The notes: generated from the letters alone by a model not told the origin. DNA of 64,000 bases from Massospora cicadina (GCA_022478985.1 JAKSZP010009192.1:620001-684000); one strand, 5' to 3'; shown: positions 11,990-22,719, counted from the first letter of the stretch. Made by a program: numbers and translations.

Positions 11990-12190
11990 ACGCTATTTAA
12001 ACAGGGCATCAGCCAGATTCGCTTTAAAGGCATTGATACATAGCCAAGAAAGACTATTGACATTTTGTTGTGTTAACGCCAAATCAACGTTTAAATTCAA
12101 ACATTAATCTTGTTATCTCAAAGCCCAGCAGGTTAGTCCTCCTGGGCCTTTAAGCTTTATACAACATAGAGAAGCATGTTTGATCACTAT
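11990..12190 (-). pseudogene. RNase H C-terminal remnant of element M
   Basis: The minus strand reads LKGPGGLTCWAL followed by a degenerate 'iehrpG..n..aDaLSR' equivalent (LALTQQNVNSLSWL). This is the end of a gypsy RNase H, the domain that removes the RNA strand during cDNA synthesis. It sits between the insertion point of A and the M integrase, as expected from the RT-RNase H-integrase order. Confidence 0.65.
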
Positions 12191-12604
12191 TATAAAGTGT
12201 TCCCATAATATCAAACCCAGTAATTGCTTACAAGAATATATGATTTCTATAATTTTTTTTATTCCCAGTAATTTTGTTTGAGAACATTCTAGAGTAAGCT
12301 ACAATAAGCCATATAAAATAAACCCTTCTCGTTGGTTTACAATAACCACAACTCTATAATGTGAGAATGCGTCTGTTTGAATAAGTAAGGGCTTCTCAGA
12401 AATTAGAATACATCAATACAGGCGCTTTGGTAAAACAAAATCTCAATTTGCAAAGTCAGTTGATTTTTGTACATCCATTTGAGTTGTAATCCATTCTATA
12501 AAATATGTGTTAAAGGATTTCCACTCTTACAAAAATTCTTAATAAATAGCAATAGTAGCCAGTCCTCTCATAGTACTTGGACGTCTCATCTTCTCTTTGG
12601 CCAT

Positions 12605-12930
12605 TATCAGGTTTTAGATTATGAGCAAGCTAATCGCTGCTCTCAAATTGAGTCTGAAACAGTTGACTCTCAAAACAGTGCAAACAAAAAATTATCCTGA
12701 AGGCGCCAAAACTAGATTCAATCTGGAAGCATCATGTACATGAGAGTTGATAAAATTACCTTTAGGAAATCCATCCCTGCTATCTGAATCTTGAGAGGTG
12801 CTGCCCCCACCATCGCAGTCATGAGGTTGACGCAGTACAATGAGGGAACCAGCCAAGTAATCAATCCAGAAGAGAGTAAAAGATCCTGATTCTACAGGGC
12901 CAAGATGATCCCTGAGGCACCATATCCCCT
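12605..12930 (+). repeat. 5' LTR of element A, left part
   Basis: It matches 62,213 onward: both begin T(A/G)TCAG, share AAATTGAG, 'atcctgaaggc', 'tcatgaggctgacgcagtac' (one base differs) and 'agtaaaagatcctgat'. The match stops at 12,930, where the LTR of element E begins, and resumes at 22,567. The first dinucleotide is TA instead of TG, probably a later mutation. Confidence 0.8.
12926..12930. repeat. Target-site duplication of E, left copy (CCCCT)
   Basis: CCCCT immediately precedes the TG of the left LTR of E. The same five bases follow its right LTR at 22,567-22,571. A perfect 5-bp duplication is the normal footprint of gypsy integrase. Confidence 0.9.
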
Positions 12931-14044
12931 TGTAAAAATTTATGGGTCTAGTTATTATCAGCCAATAACCTCTATAAACTTATTACTTTCACAGGTTTGG
13001 TTCTTGTGAAATTCATCCGCAAAAGTATGATAATTGATATAATCAATTGAGAATAGTATGACAATTATTATCCTTAGTTGAATGGAATTCTTAGGTCTTG
13101 GCCAACGCTCAGCCAGTATTTCCGCTCAAAAGCTTAAGATATCTCAATATAGGATTCATTCCCTCGTACCATCTAACCCAATCTCAGAGATTCACTGGTG
13201 ACAGTTTCTCCAGTTTAATACACAGTTGGCAGAAATCCCCAATTTGTTTCTACTTCTTCTCTAGATCCCCGCTCAGATCCTTACTCTTTTCCTTAAAGAT
13301 TCTCCCAATTATTGCACACAGCAATGATATCCCTAAGAAGGAATAGAACAATTGAAGCTGATAAAGATTACTGCTTTAAACTATATACCAGATAAAAATT
13401 TATTTTATTATTTTTGAATTCTAGAGAATTTATATTGGGGGATTCAGCGCTCAACCTTCAGTTAAAACCTCTTTAATGAAATGGCAGCCGTTGCCATTGA
13501 ATCACCCATCCTCATCTCAAGTGATGGTCTTCCCCATCCTGGATAAGATTCCATCATTGGACATCCTCAAGACCTAAAACAGAAAGAGTGGGAAACGTGT
13601 CCCTAACATCTTCCTCTTGATCCAAGTGACCCAACCATATTTGGCTAGCAACCTTCTTAGGTAATGGGACTTGTTACCCATTAAGGCAGGTCACAAACCA
13701 ACTAATCAATTTTCTAGTTGCAGGTGGCATCACTCTCCTCACAACTTACTATTTATATTCCCAATCAGTTGGTGATGAAACCTGACCAATCCCATTCAGT
13801 ACACCTGATAGTTAATCACTATTATATTCCCCTACTTCATCAGCAACTCCGCCCGATGAGATCTTAAGCATTTGTCTGGATTGATCTCTGATAAATCTGA
13901 CCAGGCGAATATCCTAAAATCTCCCAAACATAGTTAATCCAAGATCAGTGTCAACCAATCTTCAACTCACCTTGCATTAGGTAATTATCCCCTAGCGATT
14001 TCTGGTAATCTAGCAGGCTGGGAATATGGGCAAAAATCCCAACA
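12931..14044 (-). repeat. 3' LTR of element E
   Basis: This 1,114-bp repeat runs from TGTAAAAATTTATGGGTC to CAAAAATCCCAACA and matches 21,449-22,566 in the same orientation. Because the element is read on the minus strand, this copy is its 3' LTR. Open frames inside (for example 13,098-13,346) are incidental. Confidence 0.93.
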
Positions 14045-14055
14045 CCCCCTCTTTT
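14045..14055 (-). promoter_or_regulatory. Polypurine tract of element E
   Basis: The minus strand reads AAAAGAGGGGG directly abutting the 3' LTR, the classic primer for plus-strand DNA synthesis. Elements B and G have related purine tracts at the same place. Confidence 0.85.
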
Positions 14056-14580
14056 CTAGATTTCCAGCGAAAAAAGGACCAGGGTAGGAGAACTCCACTT
14101 TGGACACTCAGTCGAATACTATATTTGCTCAAGAGGAGTATGATCATCAGTACTCAACGCTGCTTGGGACAACCTTTGGCATGCGGCTCACTTCCTCATC
14201 CTCCTCGCTACCACCTACTCAGAGCATGGTCCCCATGATCTTCTGTCATGCTGGGATGATCAATTTACTCATGACGATATTAATCCTGGAATCCAGTTTC
14301 CTTTATCAGGGCATATGACATTCTGTCATATTCATAAGTCTTGGTCCGGAATACTCTTTTTCTGATTTTCTCCTCGTCCTTGACAGGAAATTATAGCCAT
14401 TGATGTTTGTTTTGCAGCCCAATTAAGAATGCTCATTTATGTACACCCTTGTTATTTTTATCTCATAACCTCTTGGCTCATATCATTCTTAATTTTTATC
14501 TGGAGAGCTTATCCCATTAATTTTGAGATTAATTTTTAAAATTGGAGATTAATGGATTGTAGTGTACATGCTGTCAACTT

Positions 14581-14590
14581 CTATATAAGT
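14581..14590 (+). promoter_or_regulatory. TATA-like box for the antisense frame of E
   Basis: CTATATAAGT lies about 80 bp upstream of the shared plus-strand frame. Element G has CCATATAAGT at the same position (48,341) and B has CCATAAAAAG (44,412-44,421). Conservation in three diverged copies suggests a promoter for the strand opposite to gag-pol. Activity is inferred only. Confidence 0.5.
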
Positions 14591-14659
14591 CTTAAATCCC
14601 CCTCTCATCCAGCTCATAAGTCAAATTCTGAGTCCCAATACTAACAGCTTCTCAACAGT

Positions 14660-15680
14660 TTGTCTAATTAAGTTCTTTGGATCTTCCAGAATATGAGTTG
14701 GGATGCGCAACAGAACCTCTTCTATGGTCCTTCCAGGACTCATATGCCTAGTCTGGCACCAGCGGCTAATCTTTCCGAGGAATTACCAGAAACAGTAACC
14801 AACCCTTTGGAAACCATAAAGCAATTGTTTCAAATGACTTGTGGCTGATTCTCCCTCTGTCATTGATTCCAGAGTTGGACTTTAAAACTCTCCGGGATCT
14901 AGCTCCTTTTTAAGATGTGCTGAACATCATTGTGGATGCTCCCAAAATTATTCCCTTTGCTTTTGATTGCTCTTTTCTTGACAAGTTGAGCTTGCTTCCT
15001 GAGTTCCTCTTCCAACTCGGACAATACTACAAACCCACTGTCTTGGCTACAGAGCTCACCATCAACAACAGTATTCATTTCAAACTCCCCTATGCAGAAT
15101 TAAGATACTAAGTCACTGAGGCTTTATCAATAGCACTGAATTCTTCTAATCTTGAGAACATCCTAGATTGGGATATCACTACTTATGCTCTTCACTTTTC
15201 CCACCAAGTTCTTTGAAGGTAGGCCAAAAAGCTTCCAGCCTTTCCCAGGTTCCATCAATCCTTCTGCTTCAGCTTCCAAGAAGCTCATAGTCGTTGCTTG
15301 CAGGATGCCATTTGCTCCCTGCACAACTATCTCATTTCTGGTTCTTCCCATCAGTATCTCCCGCTGATGGCTTTAATAGGGGGCATGATTTGGCAACCCT
15401 CATCTAGCATCCTTTGTTCACTACCAGCCCATATGTCTGGTGTTTTTGATGAAGCCCATTAGTAAGTTCTCAAGACTAATATTCCAGCTCTGGTACCATA
15501 TTGGGATTACTTGGGGTTATTCACAGGCTTCCTCTTTCTGTACTGTTGCTTCCCTCCACGCTCTGGGGTTTTGTGATTGGCTTCTTCTGACATCTCAATT
15601 TCCCTTCCACTAGTCATTTTCTCACAGAGATCTGCATCCGCTCAAAGAACTTGGTTTCTTGTAGGTCTGCCCTTGCTCAC
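14660..15680 (+). pseudogene. Antisense reading frame of element E, between integrase and 3' LTR
   Basis: This plus-strand frame opposes gag-pol. Residue-level similarity to G (48,421-49,470) and B (44,505-45,010) persists through frame breaks: E reads IPELDFKTLRDLAPF where G reads IPELYFKTLLESAPF; E YYKPTVLATE, G YYKPAILATN; E DAICSLHNY and PLMALIGGMIWQP, G DAICSLHDY and PLMALIRGMIQQP. The start equivalent to G's ATG is a TTG here (14,660); another ATG lies at 14,693. I recognise no domain. Antisense or extra frames at this position are known from plant Tat/Grande-type elements, but I cannot relate this protein to them. It is broken by several stops. Confidence 0.55.
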
Positions 15681-15740
15681 GTCCAATTTCATATAGCTTT
15701 TAATGGGTTATACATTCCTAAAGTGTTCCATCCTTCCTCC

Positions 15741-15800
15741 CCAAGAGGCGACATTGTCGGAATCATCCCTTTATCAAGGATAATCAATAAGAATAAATAT
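15741..15800 (+). terminator. Putative 3' end signal of the antisense unit (E)
   Basis: A conserved block begins CCCCAAGAGGCGACAT and ends in an A-rich AATAAGAATAAAT stretch. B (45,071-45,126) and G (49,493-49,550) have the same block, in B with a CCTCAA-A-TTGAGG hairpin before CAATAAAAATT. It could act as a polyadenylation region for the antisense transcript. Conservation is seen; function is inferred. Confidence 0.35.
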
Positions 15801-15944
15801 TTAAACTATATTGGTTTTTTCTATGTGGTTTATTATCTTTTTTCCAATATTTTTATCAGTCTTTTATTTTTTTCTTCTTTTTTCCATTGGATTTGACCTT
15901 GTTTTGTTTCATCAGTCCATCTTTTTTATTTTTCCCCTAAACTG

Positions 15945-15963
15945 GGTCCTAAGTATTCTTAAA
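15945..15963. repeat. Target-site duplication of the SINE, left copy
   Basis: GGTCCTAAGTATTCTTAAA here matches GGTCCTAGGTATTCTTAAA at 16,097-16,115, a 19-bp direct repeat with one mismatch. In related elements B and G the equivalent sequence occurs once. This length is typical of LINE-mobilised insertions, not of LTR elements. Confidence 0.85.
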
Positions 15964-16096
15964 AATTATTTGAGTTGGGTCAACCTTGGGACAAATATAC
16001 CACACTGAGAGTGTTTTTCTAGCCAGTACAGGCTTCAAACTCAAAGCCTGCACTAGGGGTGGAAGCAGTTTTACCCGCTCAGCTAACCACCCCCTA
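15964..16096 (-). mobile_element. tRNA-derived SINE inside element E
   Basis: This 133-bp insert is flanked by a 19-bp duplication and is absent from the matching place in B and G. Its minus strand carries a perfect RNA polymerase III box A, TAGCTGAGCGGG (16,085-16,074). A near-consensus box B, GAGTTTGAAGCC (16,042-16,031), follows 31 bp downstream inside a T-arm-like stem (CAGGC/GCCTG). The head is thus tRNA-like and about 65 bp of unrelated tail follow, ending in AATAATTTT. SINEs are transcribed by polymerase III and moved by a partner LINE. The parental tRNA was not identified. Confidence 0.8.
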
Positions 16097-16115
16097 GGTC
16101 CTAGGTATTCTTAAA
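16097..16115. repeat. Target-site duplication of the SINE, right copy
   Basis: This is the second copy of the 19-bp direct repeat (one mismatch) that flanks the SINE. It continues directly into the element E spacer, which matches G and B. Confidence 0.85.
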
Positions 16116-16259
16116 CCTACCAGTTTTCTATGGTTCAGAGGTCCTTTTTTCAGACTTAACCATCTAGATTGGTTCAGAGGTCCTTTTTTCAAACTTTACT
16201 TAATCACCAGGACATGATCAACTTAATGATTCATTGTTTCTTTAGGAACTTTTTCTGTT

Positions 16260-17330
16260 TTTTTATTGATCCATCGCTTACAATACTTATCATAGACTGG
16301 ATTTACCAATATTCCATCTAAGCAATTCTTGATGGAATATGCATTAGTTGCTGTCTTGGTGATAATTTCAAATGGACCTGACCATAATGCATCCAGTTTA
16401 TTTCTTATCTCAAAACCATGCGTATTGCAATAGGCAACTCTTTTTCCTATTCAATATTCTGCTAAATGCTGAACAGTTCTTATTGTCCATTGATTTTGCT
16501 CATATCCTTTCTCTAACATAGTATCAAAATGCTTGTCATTTGCATTTTTATCAGAAATTTGTCAATTAGTTCAAGTACTTTTTGGCACTCATCCCCAATA
16601 TTGGTTCCACCACCAAATATAAAATTGGCAGCAACGCAGCCTTCCTCCCATAAAGCAATTTTAAACGTTATTTTTTGTCGCCATATGATGACTGATATTT
16701 TAGGAAAACATCACTGAACTCAGGTACGTTCCCCATGTGGAAGTTCTTCCTGTGACCAGCTTCCTCAACATCGTGGCCAGTATTCCATTCACTCATTCTA
16801 CCAGTCCGTTTGTCTCTGGATGGTAGCGTACAGACACAGCTCCTCAGATCCCCATTGTCTCATTCAACTGCAGGATCACATGAGACGTGAAGTTTGTACT
16901 CTTTTTGCTAAGCACGACCTGCAGGCACCCATGTTAGTATACTACTTGATCAAGGCTGAACTTCATGGTGCTGGTAGCGTCTACTTTCACCAGGGCCCTC
17001 ATCTCGACCTATCTCATCAGATGGTCAATAGCAACTATTTTGTAATTGACTCCCCCTGTGCTCATTGTCAGCTGTCCCATCACATCAATGGACACCGTAT
17101 GCCAGGAGAATCCAGGGATTACCAGTTAGTATCCAGTTGTATTCTAATGTGACTTGTGAATCTGACACTCCACACAACAAGCTAGATAGTCAGCGACATC
17201 ATAGTTGATTGTTTTTAGTAATAGTACTGGCGAATATGGCTGGTTGTTTTCCTCAGGCCTCCATGCCTGACAACCTTATGAGTGACTTGAACAATAAGTG
17301 CTCTTTCCAATGGCTTTGGGAATAATAACC
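16260..17330 (-). pseudogene. Integrase of element E
   Basis: Reading leftward, an H2C2 zinc-binding remnant (ACCVECQIHK near 17,190-17,160) is followed by the core start VSIDVMGQLTMSTGGVNY near 17,110-17,050. The element G copy (50,259-50,699) shows the same sequence more openly. Beyond the core, a region reading LLYGRKAALLP near 16,640 corresponds to the 'lLyGr.p..P' motif of gypsy integrases. Stops break the frame. Integrase would make the 5-bp duplication seen around the element. Confidence 0.78.
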
Positions 17331-17469
17331 ACTTCCTGTTAATCATCTTAAACACTTGTCCATACATGGTCTCAGTGTTTTCAATCACTTTTCGAAGTGA
17401 ACCTTGGATTTCTCAGGGCTTGTTCCCAATTTCTCCATCAAACATTCTCTAGAATAACTCATCCGCCTA

Positions 17470-17990
17470 CGGGTATACCATCTGGACCATTGGTAACTGC
17501 GATAAGCCATCTGCATTCTGGTGAGAAGTCCCCGCCTGGTGGACAATCTCGTAATTGTAAGCCTGTATCTTAAGTGCTCATCAGGCCAGTCATGCTTTTG
17601 GCTCTCTCAAGTTATGGAGCCAATGCAACAAGGAGTGGTCCGTCACCACTTTGAAGTGCATTCCATGGATGTACACCCAAAACAGCTTACAGGTGTACAT
17701 GACCACAAGGCATTCCCGCTCAGTTATGTTGTAGTTCCACTCAACGGCTGAGAGTGTCTAGCTCACATATGCCACTGATGTTCGTTCCCAAGTTCATCTA
17801 ATTGGCTTAATATGATGCTGATCACCATCAACAAAGCATCAGTCTATATAATAAATTATCGATCAAAATTCAGACATTTCAAAATTGGAGAATCTATTAG
17901 ATATTTTATAACTCATCAAAGGATTCCTGCGCTTCTTAATTTCATAAAAATCCTTTTTTCAGATCCTTCAACAGATGTATTATGGGCTCG
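17470..17990 (-). pseudogene. RNase H of element E
   Basis: The minus strand reads ERECLVVMYTCKLFWVYI near 17,740-17,680, then TDHSLLHWLHNLREP near 17,630-17,590, then YEIVHQAGTSHQNADGL near 17,550-17,500. These are the catalytic-core and C-terminal signatures of gypsy RNase H. The C-terminal motif retains the HQNADGLS form. Element G has the same domain at 51,040-51,500 and B at 55,832-56,180. Confidence 0.82.
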
Positions 17991-17999
17991 GCAATTCTG

Positions 18000-18930
18000 G
18001 TAAAATCCTGAATAAATCTTCTGTAGTATCCGACTATTCCACGGAACACTTGGATATCTTGGACACTCTTTGGCACAGCCATCTGTTCTATGGCTTCAAC
18101 CTTAGGCTTGCGGCTGCAATCCATTTGAGTTGATTATGAATCCAAGATATTCCAGCACTTTTTGAATAAGTGACACTTCCTTGGCTTTTTCTCAGGTTAG
18201 CCATGGATAGACTCTTGAATTCTTTTCTTCAAGTGGTGTAAATGGTTAATAAACTCCTACTGAACACATTGATATCATCCAAGTACACCAGGATGCACTG
18301 CAACTTCAAGTCGCTCAGTATAGCGTCCATACCCTCTGGAACGTTGCAGGCATATTGCATAGACCCTGTGGAAACCTTGTCAGTTGGTATAGGCCTGCGC
18401 GGTAATAATTGCACATTTTATTTGGACTTCTCTTGGCAAATCGATTTGCCAATATCCCAATATCAGATCCATAGAGGAGAAATATTTCGCTTCTCCCAAT
18501 CAACCTTTTGCATCATCAATTCTTGGTAGGGGATACAAATCCTTCTTTGTAATCTTATTCAGCTTCCTAGTAATAAATCACCACCTGATCAGAGCCATCC
18601 TTTTTTCTTCACAATAAGAATTAGACTCGCCCAGGGCTCGATGATAAACCTAGAAGCTCGTGCTTCATTAGTTGCTTATTTCTTCTTCCACTACCACTTT
18701 GGCTTCCTTTGATCATCAAATCAGTCTCATCCTGCTCGGCAAATTTTCTCTGGTGTTAACCTTGTGGATCACATCTCTTGCGCATCCCAAATCATGTCAT
18801 CCTGAGTGTATACTTCCCAATACATTTGAACAATTCAAGCACCTCCTTTTGCTGGCCTTCCATCAGATCAGCGAGTTGCTCTTGATCAACAAATAGGTTG
18901 ATACTCTTAGTTACCCCTGCTGGTAATATC
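18000..18930 (-). pseudogene. Reverse transcriptase of element E
   Basis: The catalytic box YLDD is intact on the minus strand at 18,285-18,274 within LQCILVYLDDINV. Just downstream, FRGIVGYYRRFIQDFTRIAEP (here split to respect length: the GYYRRFI core lies near 18,050) is the RT-RNase H connection typical of Ty3/gypsy. Upstream, motifs for 'YPLPRID' and 'AK.FS.MDL' are degenerate. RT would copy genomic RNA into cDNA. Frames shift several times, so no single product could be made. Confidence 0.88.
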
Positions 18931-19399
18931 ATCTCAATGAGAGTCCCAAAATCATGGAATCTCCTTAATTCAGCCGTCAGGATTAGATGAACAATTGCAA
19001 TGATCTTATTCTTCCTGTTCTTCATCAGATTTTTACTTAAATACGCCAGGAAAACTCGAATTCTCCATTGCTCAGGATTATGATTCCAGGAGCCACCCAA
19101 GACTCTACTCTGGACTTCTACCAGGGGTTCTGACCTCCCCATACAGCAGCTCAGGTATCTCAAATATCAACCCCATGTCAACTATCATCTGTAATCACAG
19201 CAGTATAGTTTTCTCATAGTTCATCCTTAGTGGAATACCTCAATTTTCTAGGATTTCTGCCAGCATTTCTCGTTGCTTCTGACCAACCAATTGGTATCAA
19301 ATTAGAACAATGTCATAATTGTAACTCAAGTTGATGAAATTTTTCGTCTAATCAGTGGAGCTTCTCCATCTTTTTGATAGACTAATGATAACGTCTGAC

Positions 19400-19730
19400 C
19401 CAATATGGTCAACGTAATATCCTTGAAGTTACATTTAACTCCATACTTGTGTAGAAATTCCATCCCTATCAGAATTCATAGCTTTGGTTGGCCAAAACTA
19501 TTGCTGGCTCAGATATTACCAGGGATTTTAATTGCAGTGGCAAAGCGCTATATGCTCCACAAGAGATGGTGGTATCTGGCCCAGCTGTCCCATACTCCTT
19601 CTTGTGTTACAAGTCAGGCGAGATCTTAATCCTCTTCACTAGCTTGGTCAAGACAATGTTGATGGTCGCTCCACTGTCAAAGATCGCCCTCACTATACTC
19701 AATTCACTTGTATATCTATATACATAAACT
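19400..19730 (-). pseudogene. Aspartic protease of element E
   Basis: The minus strand reads VRAIFDSGATINIVLT, with the active-site DSGA at 19,678-19,667, about 500 bp after the gag zinc knuckle and before RT. This is the retropepsin that matures Gag-Pol. Element B has the equivalent IIDSGALISIV at 58,014-58,003. Confidence 0.82.
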
Positions 19731-19911
19731 CAGAGTTTTGTAAGATTGTGTTTACTGAGTGAATAGTAAAATTATTAGCTAGATTGAGGGTGTGAATAAT
19801 TTGCATCAATAAATCAGGAAAAGATCCCTTTATCATGCTGATGGGAATTGACAGGTTTGCCTTATCTAACTGGCTTCAGACAAATCTTTGGGATTATTGG
19901 TGGCTCAAATC

Positions 19912-21230
19912 TTATCTTCCAGTTGTCAGGCATATGGCTGGGAAAAATTCCTTAATTATCTCGGGGTCAATTCTCTTTGCCCCAGATCTTGTCACTGCGT
20001 TTACATCCAAATTGAACACTTGATATAATTGATCCTGTACATCTTCATCCATGAACAGATCACTGATGTCAATTTTCTCATTCAATATATTGGGAGGCCC
20101 AGGCTTCTCTGAAGCTCTAGACTGTTCCCCATCTAGGCTGCGGGCCCTTTTCCTGACTCCTTTGTGGCAGCAGACTCTTTTGCTTGGACCATGTTGATTT
20201 GATCCTTTGGCTTCTTGCAATGTATAGAGAAATGTCCCTTCTCTCTGCATTGGTGGCAGACCTTCTCTTTCTTATTCATCTGTTTGAACTCTTTGGGCTT
20301 ATTCCCCAGCACAAATCAGTTGTTCATCTCTTTAACACCTTTGTTTCTGTTTGTGAAAATCAGATTGCAGACTGGGTTGGATTTAAAACTTCTGTTTAAG
20401 GCATCAAAGGTTGCTCCCAAGATTTTAAAATTATTTATATTTGAGAGGTAGTAATTCCCATCACGAACATGGAAGACATCATTTTGTGCAAATTGTGACA
20501 GGACTGAAGGGCTGCTTGTAATGTGATTCTGGCATCAAAGTTGTCCAGTACCTTTGCTCCAGCCAGGGATTGCAATTCCTGGTAGAACCAATCTGCAAAG
20601 CTTGCTAGATATTCATCTTTATAGAACTAGATGCCCATAAACTCCTGTTTGTGCTTCAACATGAATGTCAAACTCCAAAATTCCTTCATTATGACCACTT
20701 TGGACTCCGCATATGACCAGCTGTCTCCCTCAAGGTGGAACAACACTAAGTTTTGATAGTCAGCTTCTAAGAAATTTATGGCCGTCAACGCCTTTCGATG
20801 ATCACCATAACCATACATAGTCATATCAGACAATCAGAAAAACTCTGAAGTGTTATCCTGATGGAATGTCAGCAATTTTGGCATTGCCTTAAATTCCTCC
20901 GAGGTATCTCTAGCCAATTCTCTAGGTTTGGTCACTTGGCTCACTTGGAGAGTGACTTCAAGTGTAACATCTGAAATGGCAGCAAAAGCGGGTGGCATGT
21001 TTCTTGGGGGTATTCTGCTTCCCAATTATTGGATGAGGACTTTTTTCTTCAGCATCGATTGCCACATATGGCTCACATCTGCATTTGTGAGTTTTTAGCT
21101 CCTTGAACTGTTTGATCAGTTGCTCAATTTCAGCACTGTAATTCTCAAATAAATAAAATCTGCTTTCCGCTCCATTTTCAGATATAAGACCTCTCAAATT
21201 AAGTCCCCTTCTTTCTTCTTTAATGAGGTT
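19912..21230 (-). pseudogene. Gag of element E with intact CCHC zinc knuckle
   Basis: A perfect knuckle CHQCREKGHFSIHC is encoded at 20,258-20,217. The capsid part (frames at 20,627-21,197) reads LEADYQNLVLFHLEGDSWSY and KHKQEFMGIQF, a pattern shared with element B (59,044-59,451). Gag assembles particles and binds the RNA. Three frames are needed to follow it, with stops between. It starts just downstream of the primer site, as expected. Confidence 0.8.
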
Positions 21231-21426
21231 ACTTTATCAAGTAAACATTCCTAAAACTCACAATATTTAAATTCCTTCCTCCATCTTGGCGACTCATTCT
21301 TCCAGAGCTGCAAATTATTGATGATCCGCTGAGTTTAGGGCATTCTGATTAACAGTTGATAACTTAGTCCATAGTTTTCTTAGCTCATCTTTATACGAGA
21401 TCTTATAAGTCCTTCTACACAACTAC

Positions 21427-21445
21427 ACCCATGTAGTGAGAACCA
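21427..21445 (-). promoter_or_regulatory. Primer-binding site of element E
   Basis: The minus strand reads TGGTTCTCACTACATGGGT three bases after the 5' LTR. It differs at a few positions from the sites of A (TGGTGCTCACTACAGGGGG) and B. Confidence 0.75.
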
Positions 21446-21448
21446 CTT

Positions 21449-22566
21449 TGTAAAAATTTATGGGTCTGGTTATTATCAGCTAATAACCCCTATAAACTTA
21501 TTAAATGCACAGGTTTGGTACTTGTGCAATTCGTCCGCGTTATATGATAATTGATATAATCAGTTGATAATAGTATGACGATTATTATCCATAGTTAAAT
21601 GGAATTCTTAGGTCTTGGCCAACGCTCAGCCAGTATTTCCGCTCAAAATACTTGAGTTGTCTCAATATAAAGATTCATTCCCTCGTACCATCAAACCAAT
21701 CTTCTCTGAGATTCTATGGTGACAGTTTCTCTGATTTGACACACAGTCAGCTTCAATCCCCAATTTGTTTCTGCTTCTTCTCTGGATCCCCGCTCAAATT
21801 TTACTATTTTCCTTAAAGATTCTCCCAATAATTACACACAGCAATGATATCCCTGAGAAAGAATAGAACAATTTAAAGGTGATAAAAGATTACTGCTTAA
21901 AACTATATACCAGATAAGAACTTCTTTTATTATTTTTGAATTCTAGAGAATTTATAGTGGGGGATTCAGCGCTCAACCTTCAGTTAAAACCTCTTTAATG
22001 AATTGGCAGCCGTTGCCATTGGTCACCCATCCTCGTCTCAGAAGTGATGATCTTCCACATCCTAGCTAGGATTCTGTCATTGGACATCCTTGAGACCTAA
22101 AATGGAAAGAGTCAGAAAATGTATCCCTAAGGTTTTCCTCTCAATTAAAGTGAACCAACCATATTTGGCTAGTACCCTGCTTAGCTATTGGGACTTGTTA
22201 CCCATTAAGGCAGGTCATGAACCAACTAATCAATTTTCTAGTTGCAGGCGGAATAACTCGCCTTTCAACTTACTCATTTACATTCCCAATAAGTCAGTGA
22301 TGATACTTGGCCAATATCATTCAGTATACCTGATAGCTAATTACTATCAGATGCCCCTATTTTGTCAGCAACTCCGCCAGATGAGATCTTAAGCATTCAT
22401 CCAGATCAAACCCAATGGATTTAACCAGGCGAATATTCTATAATCCCCTAAACATTATTTCCAAAATCAGGATCAACCAGTTTCAAATTCACCTCGCATC
22501 AGGGAATTATTCCCTAGCGATTCCTGGTAATCTAGCAGGCTGGGGAATATGGGAAAAATCCCAACA
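21449..22566 (-). repeat. 5' LTR of element E
   Basis: This repeat starts TGTAAAAATTTATGGGTC and ends CCCAACA, matching 12,931-14,044 along its whole length with substitutions of every type and small indels. Frames within it (22,090-22,392 and others) are not genes. Confidence 0.93.
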
Positions 22567-22571
22567 CCCCT
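22567..22571. repeat. Target-site duplication of E, right copy (CCCCT)
   Basis: This perfect repeat of 12,926-12,930 lies directly after the CA terminus of E's right LTR. Confidence 0.9.
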
Positions 22572-22718
22572 CTCTTTCTATAAATTTTGATGCTTTCTAA
22601 CACAATAAAAATTTATATCCTCTACATCTTTTCGTTTTTCAACCTCTATACTAATCTTAAGCTTTGAGCCCATTTTTGGACTTCAGCAACAATCAAGAGA
22701 ACTGTTACACTTAGCGAA
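22567..22718 (+). repeat. 5' LTR of element A, right part
   Basis: After the right end of element E, the sequence matches the end of the 3' LTR copy at 62,540-62,673: 'aatttatatcctctacatc' versus 'aatctatatcctctccatc', then 'cccattttt' and 'caacaatcaaga' versus 'caacagtcaaga'. The exact terminus is uncertain by about 10 bp, since the last bases differ between the copies. Confidence 0.75.
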
Positions 22719-22719
22719 G

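Larger units (their letters stand above)
10939..12604 (-). mobile_element. Ty3/gypsy element M, left part (RNase H and integrase)
   Basis: This is the outermost recognisable LTR retrotransposon. Minus-strand RNase H and integrase relics lie here, while its reverse transcriptase is at 62,674-63,300 beyond a 50-kb block of insertions. The break is at the start of the LTR of plus-strand element A (12,605). Candidate 5-bp flanks are gccat (12,600-12,604) and accat (62,674-62,678), one mismatch. M's gag and 5' LTR must lie beyond position 64,000. Its 3' LTR was not defined. Confidence 0.7.
12931..22566 (-). mobile_element. Full-length Ty3/gypsy element E
   Basis: This is a complete 9.6-kb minus-strand element with two LTRs (TG...CA), primer site, polypurine tract, gag with CCHC knuckle, protease, RT, RNase H and integrase, flanked by a perfect CCCCT duplication. 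It lies inside the 5' LTR of element A. Unusually, about 2.2 kb separates the integrase from the 3' LTR, and that space holds an opposite-strand reading frame shared with elements B and G. Gag and pol frames contain stops and shifts. The LTRs differ at many sites including transversions, so the insertion is old, although the motifs are the best preserved in the window. Confidence 0.93.

Noticed and set aside
16010..16096. A functional tRNA gene
   Set aside because: Box A and box B are present, but there is no acceptor-stem pairing or anticodon arm that I can fold, and a 19-bp duplication flanks a longer insert. A SINE fits better.
22090..22392. 100-codon plus-strand frame
   Set aside because: It lies entirely within E's 5' LTR and is not open in the other LTR copy.
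12931..22566. Repeat-induced point mutation (RIP) as the cause of decay
   Set aside because: Differences between the LTR copies of E, and of C and G, include many transversions and small indels, not just C-to-T/G-to-A changes. A proper dinucleotide count was not possible here.
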